From an uncultured bacterium (lineage in GTDB: Bacteria > Verrucomicrobiota > Lentisphaeria > Oligosphaerales > Oligosphaeraceae), in the NCBI GenBank assembly GCA_902783355.1, contig CACZQQ010000225.1, positions 1 to 5,780 on the forward strand: a stretch of DNA of 5,780 bases, read 5' to 3'. The stretch's first letter is position 1, and each line of letters opens with the position of its first letter. The translations under genes and the position numbers were made by a program. The notes below the pieces were generated by a model. That model did no database searches. It was not told the DNA's origin and saw only the letters and a program-made list of their open reading frames with translations. Of this stretch, positions 1 to 4,852 are shown in pieces.

Positions 1-82
1 CCAATCCGGAAGCTCCGGCCAATCCGGAAGCTCCGGCCAATCCGGAAGCTCCGGCCAATCCGGAAGCTCCGGCCAATCCGGA
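1..82. repeat. 18-bp perfect tandem repeat, at least 4.5 copies
   Basis: Four identical copies of an 18-base unit (CCAATCCGGAAGCTCCGG) lie at 1-18, 19-36, 37-54 and 55-72, followed by ten matching bases at 73-82 before the sequence diverges. The array starts at or before the window edge, so its true copy number is unknown. No substitution separates the copies, which suggests recent expansion or ongoing turnover. The unit is a multiple of three, so copy-number change keeps the reading frame. Each unit also contains a short inverted repeat, CCGGA and TCCGG separated by AGC, able to form a five-base-pair hairpin. There are no spacers, so this is not a CRISPR array. Confidence 0.95.
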
Positions 83-263
83 GGACGAGAATGTAACTCG
101 CGGCGGTCGCCCTGCCTCGCCGCCTGGCACGAGCCGCCTTCCCAAAGCGGACGAAGGCGACAACGAAAAAACAACGTCTTCCCCTAAAGAAATTCGCACG
201 CGCGCGGGCGCAATCCGCGCAATCCGTGATAAATTGTGTTCTCTTGCGGCTCTTTTTCCGTAG
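3..263 (+). CDS. C-terminal tail of an unidentified repeat-bearing protein (partial)
   Basis: The reading frame is open from the left edge to a TAG at 261-263, about 86 residues, with no start inside the window. It begins with four and a half NPEAPA hexapeptides from the 18-bp DNA repeat, followed by a hydrophilic, Pro/Ser/Thr/Lys-rich tail ending in a short hydrophobic stretch (SLAALFP). Pro/Glu/Ala repeats of this kind are typical of flexible linkers or tails on envelope proteins; that role is inference. The frame was chosen because it yields the most protein-like repeat and stays open longest. The other two forward frames give QSGSSG (stop at 185-187) and PIRKLR (stop at 94-96). Third-position GC is much lower than in the downstream genes, so the last part could be non-coding. 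The protein family cannot be named without its N-terminal part. Confidence 0.42.
   Translation, partial: NPEAPANPEAPANPEAPANPEAPANPEDENVTRGGRPASPPGTSRLPKADEGDNEKTTSSPKEIRTRAGAIRAIRDKLCSLAALFP
208..225. repeat. 9-bp direct repeat upstream of the SH3/coiled-coil gene
   Basis: The nonamer GCGCAATCC occurs twice in tandem (208-216 and 217-225). It lies about 90 bases upstream of the start codon at 312, next to a locally AT-richer segment (226-240). In the frame of the upstream gene it encodes AIRAIR, so it may be only coding repetition. It also overlaps a GC-rich inverted repeat (202-207 with 215-220, seven-base loop). It could be a regulator site in the leader of the downstream operon, but no known operator matches it. 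Confidence 0.4.
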
Positions 264-295
264 CGCACGCCTCCCACCATCACGCCTTCCCCACC

Positions 296-301
296 AAGGA
301 G
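296..301 (+). promoter_or_regulatory. Shine-Dalgarno site for the SH3/coiled-coil gene
   Basis: AAGGAG lies ten bases upstream of the ATG at 312. It supports that start over the in-frame ATG codons further downstream, and the signal peptide that follows immediately agrees. Confidence 0.75.
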
Positions 302-311
302 TCCCCTTGCC

Positions 312-2234
312 ATGACCATCCGGCGCCTCATCCTCCCGACCACCATCCTCTGGCTGCTCAACCTCTGCCTCTGCCTGAACGCCCTGGGCGCAGGGCAAAC
401 CCGCTTCGTCAACGGGACCGACGTGGCCCTCCGGGCCCGCCCCGCGACCTACTACGAACGCCTGGCCATCCTGAAGAACGGCCAGCAGGTGGAGGTCGTC
501 TCGGAGAACGACGGCTGGAGCGAGATCGTCCTGCCCGTGCGCATCATGGGCTGGGTGCGGAAGGAGAATCTCGACGACGCCTCGCAGGTGGTCGCGGACC
601 CCTGCCCCGTCTACACGGGGCCGGGCGCCTCCTTCACCCCCTTCTACAACGCCAAGAAGGGGCAGGCCCTGGAGCGCGACATGACGGACGGCGACTGGGT
701 GCGCGTCCGCGCCCCCGAGGACGCCACCGCCTGGGTCAGCTCCCAGTTCCTCGCCGTCCAGAAGCCCGCGGTGGGCGCCGCGCCTGCCGAGGTGACGCCG
801 CCCCCCGCGCCGGCCGTCCAGGAGGCCTCCGACGCCGAGAAGGCGCTGGCGGCCCAGCGGAACGCGCTGAAGCAGCAGCACGCCCAGCAGGTCGAGGCGC
901 TCAAGAAGGAGCAGCAGGAGCTGGCCGACCTGCAGCGCCAGTCCGCCGAACTGCAGGACGCCGCCAAGCAGTACAGCGCGCAGGTGTCGCAGCTGGAGCA
1001 GGAGGCGCAGCGGCTGGAGGCGCTCCGCGAGGCCGCCGTCGCCCGCGCGCAGCTGGCCACCGTCACCCGCGAGAAGGCCATCATGGAGGAGGAGCGCCGC
1101 CAGCAGGAGCTTTTGCAGCAGAAGAAGGAGGCCGAGGCCCGCGCCCGCGAAGTCCAGGAGGACTCCGCCCGCTGGGAGGCCGAGGCCAAGGCCGCCGCCG
1201 AGAAGCTGGCGGCCAGCCGCGCCGAGGCGGCCCGTCTTGCCGACGCCGCGCGGAAGGAGGCCGAGACGCTCAAGCTGGAGCAGCTGGACGCCGAAAAGGC
1301 GGCGGCCGCCGCCGTCCAGAAGGTGCAGGAGGCGGCGCAGCGCAAGGCGGACGAGGAGGCGCGCCAGGTCGCGCTGGACAAGGCCATCGCCGCGTTGAAG
1401 ACGGAGGTCGCGGCCTCCGCCGAGCGGGCGGAGGTCCTCCGGCTGGAGCGCGAGCGCATGGAGGCCGCCACCCGCGAGGAGAATGCGAAGCTGCTGGCCA
1501 TCCGCGCCGAGACGGAGCGCCTTGAGGCGGAGAAGCGCGAGCAGAGCGCGAAGCTGGAGCAGGCCCGCAAGGAGCAGGCGGCCGTCCAGGAGCAGATGGC
1601 GGCGGCGGCGGCGGCCCTGGCCGAGCTGAAGGCGGAGCGGGAGAAGCAGGACGCCCTGCGCGCCGAGCTGACCAAGGCGCGGGAGAGCGCGCAGGCCGGC
1701 GGCCAGGACGCGGCGTCGCTTGAGGCGCAGCTGTCGGCGCTCCGGCAGGAGCAGGCGGAGGCCGACAAGCGCCGCCAGGAGCTGGAGGCGAAGCTGGCGG
1801 CGGCGCGGCAGGAGCAGGCGGCGGCCGAGCAGGCGCGTCTGGCGGCCCTCAAGGAGGAGAATGCGCGTCTGGAGGCCGAGCAGCAGGAGCAGAGCGCCAA
1901 GCTGGAGCAGGCCCGCCAGGAGCAGGCCGCCCTCCAGGAGCAGCTGGCGGCCACCACCAAGGAGCTTGAGGCGGCCGGCGAGCCGCAGGCGGTCGCGATG
2001 GAGGTCCACGCCTACAGGGGCATTCTGATGCCGATGGGCAAGAACGCGGTGGGCAAGGCGACCCATGCGCTCTGCGAAATCAAGGACGGGCGCTATGCGC
2101 CGCTCTGCTATCTGACCGCCCCCCATCTGCCGCTCCAGGAGTGGGAGCATCAGGAAGTGGAGGTCCACGGCACCCAGCAGGAGATTCCCGGCTGGAAGCG
2201 GCCGCTCCTGACCGTCATCGGAATTCAACAATAA
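312..2234 (+). CDS. Exported SH3-domain protein with a long coiled coil
   Basis: A 640-residue exported protein of unknown specific role. A signal peptide (MTIRRL, then a hydrophobic core to about residue 22, cleavage probably near 26-28) sends it out of the cytoplasm. Two bacterial SH3-like domains follow at about 31-88 and 93-150; each has the pattern of an early Arg/Tyr-x-(Gly)Pro element, a central 'DGW/GDW' and a final 'GWV/AWV'. Such domains usually bind cell wall or protein ligands. A Pro/Ala linker (151-170) leads to an Ala/Glu/Gln/Lys/Arg-rich coiled coil (about 171-556), broken by Gly-Gly at 463-464. The last 84 residues (557-640) form a separate compact domain, with Cys588 and Cys599 and an ending 'PGWKRPLLTVIGI' that looks beta-rich, perhaps OB-like. 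No second membrane segment is seen. By inference it is a periplasmic spacer or wall-binding scaffold. The start has a good SD, and the next gene overlaps its stop codon with its own SD. The specific family is not recognised. Confidence 0.88.
   Translation: MTIRRLILPTTILWLLNLCLCLNALGAGQTRFVNGTDVALRARPATYYERLAILKNGQQVEVVSENDGWSEIVLPVRIMGWVRKENLDDASQVVADPCPVYTGPGASFTPFYNAKKGQALERDMTDGDWVRVRAPEDATAWVSSQFLAVQKPAVGAAPAEVTPPPAPAVQEASDAEKALAAQRNALKQQHAQQVEALKKEQQELADLQRQSAELQDAAKQYSAQVSQLEQEAQRLEALREAAVARAQLATVTREKAIMEEERRQQELLQQKKEAEARAREVQEDSARWEAEAKAAAEKLAASRAEAARLADAARKEAETLKLEQLDAEKAAAAAVQKVQEAAQRKADEEARQVALDKAIAALKTEVAASAERAEVLRLERERMEAATREENAKLLAIRAETERLEAEKREQSAKLEQARKEQAAVQEQMAAAAAALAELKAEREKQDALRAELTKARESAQAGGQDAASLEAQLSALRQEQAEADKRRQELEAKLAAARQEQAAAEQARLAALKEENARLEAEQQEQSAKLEQARQEQAALQEQLAATTKELEAAGEPQAVAMEVHAYRGILMPMGKNAVGKATHALCEIKDGRYAPLCYLTAPHLPLQEWEHQEVEVHGTQQEIPGWKRPLLTVIGIQQ
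1539..1595 (+). repeat. Intragenic duplication, copy 1 (coiled coil)
   Basis: These 57 bases (residues 410-428, starting EQSAKLEQAR) match 1887-1943 at 53 of 57 positions. Two of the four differences change the amino acid (Lys/Gln and Val/Leu). The copies are 348 bases, or 116 residues, apart and in the same frame. Similarity continues upstream with gaps: both copies are preceded by a GAGGAGAATGCG block (1476-1487 and 1854-1865). Duplication within the coiled coil is the simplest explanation. Confidence 0.85.
1598..1615 (+). repeat. (GGC)6 trinucleotide run
   Basis: Six uninterrupted GGC triplets inside the coiled-coil region are read as GCG/GCC codons giving six consecutive alanines (residues 430-435), directly after duplication copy 1. 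Slippage here would change the alanine count without breaking the frame. Confidence 0.8.
1887..1943 (+). repeat. Intragenic duplication, copy 2 (coiled coil)
   Basis: This is the second copy of the segment at 1539-1595, covering residues 526-544. It lies closer to its upstream EENA-coding block than copy 1 does (21 bases rather than 51 between the two), so one copy has gained or lost about 30 bases, a multiple of three. Confidence 0.85.
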
Positions 2235-2240
2235 GGAGGT
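2232..2240 (+). promoter_or_regulatory. Near-perfect Shine-Dalgarno overlapping the upstream stop
   Basis: TAAGGAGGT covers the TAA stop of the SH3/coiled-coil gene and is fully complementary to the usual 16S rRNA 3' end. GGAGG ends seven bases before the ATG at 2247. A ribosome terminating upstream would sit on this site, so coupled translation of the two exported proteins is likely. Confidence 0.85.
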
Positions 2241-2246
2241 TCAACC

Positions 2247-2930
2247 ATGAAGCAACTTCGTCTTCCGCTTGTGATGATTCTGCTGGCCTGCACGGCCGGC
2301 CTTCTCGCCGCCGGCGACTACCAGTGGGTCCGCCGCACCTACTCGTGGCGCAGCAACGGCCTGATGCGCACCGCGACCGTGCCGCTCTTCGGCGACGAGG
2401 CCGTCATCCGCTGCAGCTCGCCCGTCAAGGGCGCCGTGAAGGTGACGCTCATCGACGAAAGCGCCAAGCCGCGCGCCCCCAAGGTGCTCGTCTCCACGCA
2501 GCACCTGCGCACCACCGACAGCACCACCGTGCGCAACCTCGAGAAGCTCTCCCTGCTCATCGAGAGCCAGGGGGAGTGCGTCGTCGAGATCGACCAGTAC
2601 CTTGAATCCGTCGGCGAATGGCGCCTGCGCACCTGGAAGCAGGAGCGGACCTCCCTGACGCCCAAGAAGCTGGCGGTCTGGGCGGGCGACGCCCCCATGA
2701 CCTTCGACTACAAGCCCAAGCAGGACACCGTCCGCGTCATCTTCTCGCAGCGCGGCGAGGGCACGGCGGAGGTCGTCGCCACCGACGCCGAAGGCAGGGC
2801 CCTCCTGCGCCGCTATCTGCGGGCGCAAGGCAGCCAGGCCCTCGGCTGGCTGCACGGCGACGAAGCGGTCACCTTCTCCGTCCAATGCGCCGCCGGCACC
2901 GCCTGGATGCTGGAGATCACGGAGGAGTAG
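2247..2930 (+). CDS. Exported protein of unknown function, beta-rich
   Basis: A 227-residue protein I do not recognise. The N-terminus is a signal peptide (MKQLR, then hydrophobic to about residue 22, cleavage probably near AAG/DYQ at 23). LLAC at 12-15 resembles a lipobox, so a lipoprotein with Cys15 acylated is possible, but Leu at -2 and the short hydrophobic core before it make this the weaker reading. The mature part alternates charged and hydrophobic residues as in beta-sandwich folds and seems to have two similar halves: about 45-130 ('LFGDEAVIRC' to 'GECVVEIDQY') and about 143-224 ('WAGDAPMTFD' to 'DEAVTFSVQC'). Cys56, Cys111 and Cys214 lie in the mature protein. It starts 12 bases after the SH3/coiled-coil gene with a very strong SD, so the two probably act together at the envelope. 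No catalytic motif is visible. Confidence 0.82.
   Translation: MKQLRLPLVMILLACTAGLLAAGDYQWVRRTYSWRSNGLMRTATVPLFGDEAVIRCSSPVKGAVKVTLIDESAKPRAPKVLVSTQHLRTTDSTTVRNLEKLSLLIESQGECVVEIDQYLESVGEWRLRTWKQERTSLTPKKLAVWAGDAPMTFDYKPKQDTVRVIFSQRGEGTAEVVATDAEGRALLRRYLRAQGSQALGWLHGDEAVTFSVQCAAGTAWMLEITEE
2921..2927 (+). promoter_or_regulatory. Shine-Dalgarno for holA inside the preceding gene
   Basis: GGAGGAG forms the last glutamate codons of the 227-residue protein and lies ten bases before the holA ATG at 2938. It supports that start and implies that holA translation follows termination seven bases upstream. Confidence 0.7.
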
Positions 2931-2937
2931 CCGCCGC

Positions 2938-4050
2938 ATGGCCGCCCCCGCCTCCCAGAAGCCCTGCCAGCTCTATCTGGTCACGGGCGACGACGAGCCC
3001 GCCATCGAGGCGCGCGCGGAGGAGCTTTTCCATGCCCTGGCGGGGGAGGAGCCGGACGACTTTGCCATCGACATCATCTCGGAGGACGAGCGCGGCCCGC
3101 GCGCCGAGCTGGTGCGGCAGGCCATCAACGCCATCCAGTCCCCCTCCTTCCTCGGCGGCAGGAAGACCGTCTGGCTGAAGCACTTCACGGGACTGGCCGC
3201 GGAGGGGCGCGCCAAGTCGAGCGACCCGCTGGGGCTCAAGGCGCTGGCGGCGCGCCTCGCCAAGCCGCTGCCGCCCGACATCTTCCTCCTCATCGACGGG
3301 CCGGGCTGCGACGCGCGCATGGCGCTGGCCAAGGCCTGCGCCGCCAACGGGCAGGTCATCTCCTGCAAGAAGCCCGACATGATGAAGCGCGGCTGGCGGG
3401 AGGAGATGGCCGGCTGCCTGCAGCGCGTCGCCAACGCCAAGGGCATGACCCTCCCCTTCGAAGTCCGCGAGGCCCTGACGGACGCCCTCGGCGGCGACAC
3501 GCGCCTCATCGAGGGGGAGCTTGAGAAGCTGCTCTGCTACGTCGGCGGGCCAGGCAAGCCCATCACGGTCGACGACGTGCGCGAGGTCTGCAGCGCGCAG
3601 GGCGAGCAGCAGGCCTGGTCCCTCGGCGACATCGTCGGCAAGCGCGACCTCCCCGGGACCCTCTCCCTCATCGAGAGGCTGCTGGCGCAGGAGAAGCAGC
3701 CGGAGGGCGTCGCGCGGATACTCCTGCTGCAGCTGGGCAAGCTCTTCCGCGAATATCTCGCCCTGCGGCTGCTCATGGCGACCGCCCGCCTGCGCGACAG
3801 CATGGCCCTCAAGAACTTCCTCGACGGGCTTCCGGCGGAGAAGAAGAAGGCCATGCAAGAGGAGGGCCTCACGGCGGCCGGCCTCAATCCATGGAGAGCC
3901 AAGTTCCAGGCGGAGAATGCCTTGCGCTTCAAGCCGCAGGAGCTTCTGGCCGCCATCCTGGCGGTGCGGGACGCCCTCCGCAGCACCGTGGACGCCGCCG
4001 TCCCCGCCCCCGTCGCCCTCGAAAACGCCGTCTTCAAGATCCTCAACTGA
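2938..4050 (+). CDS. holA: DNA polymerase III subunit delta
   Basis: The delta subunit of the clamp loader, which opens the sliding clamp so it can be loaded on primed DNA; cytoplasmic. The 370 residues compare with about 340 in E. coli HolA. The N-terminal AAA+-like domain (about 10-145) opens with 'LYLVTGDDEPAIEA', the degenerate nucleotide-binding region typical of delta, which does not hydrolyse ATP. 'SFLGGRKTVWL' (70-80) aligns with the E. coli segment holding the Leu73-Phe74 pair that inserts into the beta clamp; here the pair would be Phe71-Leu72. The middle lid domain has 'GGDTRLIEGELEKLLCYVG' (185-203), then 'ITVDDVREVC' and 'AWSLGDIVGKRDLPGTLSLIERLL', all family hallmarks. The C-terminal helical collar domain covers about 225-370. 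The first ~9 residues are a variable extension. It sits between an exported protein and a GAF protein, a context that says nothing special about replication. Confidence 0.92.
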   Translation: MAAPASQKPCQLYLVTGDDEPAIEARAEELFHALAGEEPDDFAIDIISEDERGPRAELVRQAINAIQSPSFLGGRKTVWLKHFTGLAAEGRAKSSDPLGLKALAARLAKPLPPDIFLLIDGPGCDARMALAKACAANGQVISCKKPDMMKRGWREEMAGCLQRVANAKGMTLPFEVREALTDALGGDTRLIEGELEKLLCYVGGPGKPITVDDVREVCSAQGEQQAWSLGDIVGKRDLPGTLSLIERLLAQEKQPEGVARILLLQLGKLFREYLALRLLMATARLRDSMALKNFLDGLPAEKKKAMQEEGLTAAGLNPWRAKFQAENALRFKPQELLAAILAVRDALRSTVDAAVPAPVALENAVFKILN

Positions 4051-4069
4051 CCGACAGGTTTTGACAAAC

Positions 4070-4843
4070 ATGGACAACGACGCCATCAACCGCACGCTGA
4101 ACGCCATCGAGGAGATCACGCGTGCGCTGAATGCACCACATACGCTGGACGAGGGGCTCCGCCTTGTCGTGGACACGACCTGCCGTCTGCTTGACACCAC
4201 GCAGGCGGCCGTGCTGCTGCTGGACGAGGGGCGCCAGCTCTTCATCGTGCGGGCGGCCACTGGCCTTGAGAACGGCATCGCGCGCGTGGGCTTCCCCCTG
4301 GAGGTGCCCGACAACATGCAGAAGCTGCTGCTGAAGATCCAGCACATCCACAGCATCAGCGGCGTGGATTCAGGCATCGACGGCATCCGCTTCCCCATCA
4401 TCACGACGCCCCTCTTCTACAAGGGGAACCGCATCGGGCTCCTCTTCGCCGGCGGCGCGCGCGACCCGCAGACCGCCAACGAGCCCCTCCGCATGAAGCT
4501 CTTCTCGCTGCTGGCGCCCTTCGCCTCCCTCATCATCGAGAACGGCCGCGCCAACGACATCATCAACCGCCGCTTCCTGGCCAACACGCGGCAGCACATG
4601 GAGGCCGTCCTGGAGGAGGAGCGGCCCGACCCGACCGCCAAGGAGGTCAAGGCCCTGCCCTCCGCCGGCGACCAGGTCGTCTCGGCCTCCATCAGCAACC
4701 CCGCCAAGGTGGTCAAGATGCTGACGGAGGCCTTCTACCGCGAACTGACGACGGCCGGCTTCGACGACAGCCAGGTCACCATCGCCGCAACCCACCTCAT
4801 CGACTGCATCCTCCACCGCGGCAAGCCGCCACGCGAGGAGTAA
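4070..4843 (+). CDS. GAF-domain protein with an uncharacterised C-terminal helical segment
   Basis: A 257-residue cytoplasmic protein with no signal peptide or membrane segment. Residues about 8-158 fit a GAF domain: an N-terminal helix (NRTLNAIEEITRALN), 'TLDEGLRLVVDTTCRLLDTTQAAVLLLDE', then 'FPIITTPLFYKGNRIGLLFAGG' (108-129) and the closing helix 'LFSLLAPFASLIIENGR'. GAF domains bind small ligands or mediate dimerisation. No output domain (kinase, cyclase, EAL, HTH) is present. A charged linker (about 165-204) leads to a short helical segment (about 207-250, including 'AFYRELTTAGFDDSQV' and 'THLIDCI') that I cannot assign. The ATG at 4070 is chosen because GAF similarity begins there; upstream in the same frame the translation is an Arg/Ser-rich shadow of holA. 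The SD is weak (AGGT at 4056-4059), 19 bases after the holA stop. The ligand and partner are unknown. Confidence 0.85.
   Translation: MDNDAINRTLNAIEEITRALNAPHTLDEGLRLVVDTTCRLLDTTQAAVLLLDEGRQLFIVRAATGLENGIARVGFPLEVPDNMQKLLLKIQHIHSISGVDSGIDGIRFPIITTPLFYKGNRIGLLFAGGARDPQTANEPLRMKLFSLLAPFASLIIENGRANDIINRRFLANTRQHMEAVLEEERPDPTAKEVKALPSAGDQVVSASISNPAKVVKMLTEAFYRELTTAGFDDSQVTIAATHLIDCILHRGKPPREE
4835..4840 (+). promoter_or_regulatory. Shine-Dalgarno for argH inside the GAF gene
   Basis: GAGGAG encodes the last two glutamates of the GAF protein and lies 12 bases before the argH ATG at 4853. The spacing is slightly long, but no better site is present. Confidence 0.6.
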
Positions 4844-4852
4844 CCCACGCCC

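Noticed and set aside
1..82. CRISPR array
   Set aside because: Units are directly adjacent with no spacers, and no cas gene is present.
1..130. Minus-strand gene reading leftward through the 18-bp repeat
   Set aside because: A frame is open from a GTG at 130 and gives a GLAGAS repeat, but there is no ATG or SD and the plus-strand frame is longer. It cannot be fully excluded without more left-hand sequence.
202..220. Intrinsic terminator for the upstream gene
   Set aside because: The GC-rich hairpin has no U-run after it; the nearest T-run (252-256) is over 30 bases away, and the hairpin lies before the inferred stop at 261.
236..1525. Plus-strand open frame starting at GTG 236
   Set aside because: It is a +1-type shadow of the SH3/coiled-coil gene, made of Arg/Gly/Ala/Pro low complexity with no SD.
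644..1960. Long minus-strand open frame opposite the coiled-coil gene
   Set aside because: The translation is Ser/Ala/Cys/Arg-rich low complexity, the mirror of Glu/Lys/Gln/Ala codons. The plus strand has clear domains.
4061..4066. TTGACA resembling a -35 promoter box before the GAF gene
   Set aside because: No -10-like sequence follows at 16-18 bases, and a start site there would fall inside the GAF coding region.
3521..4069. In-frame upstream extension of the GAF gene into holA
   Set aside because: The extension is Arg/Ser-rich shadow sequence over conserved holA codons; GAF similarity starts at the ATG at 4070.
2917..4404. 495-residue minus-strand open frame across holA and the GAF gene
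   Set aside because: It spans two recognised plus-strand genes, lacks a recognisable domain, and has the composition expected of an antisense frame in GC-rich DNA.
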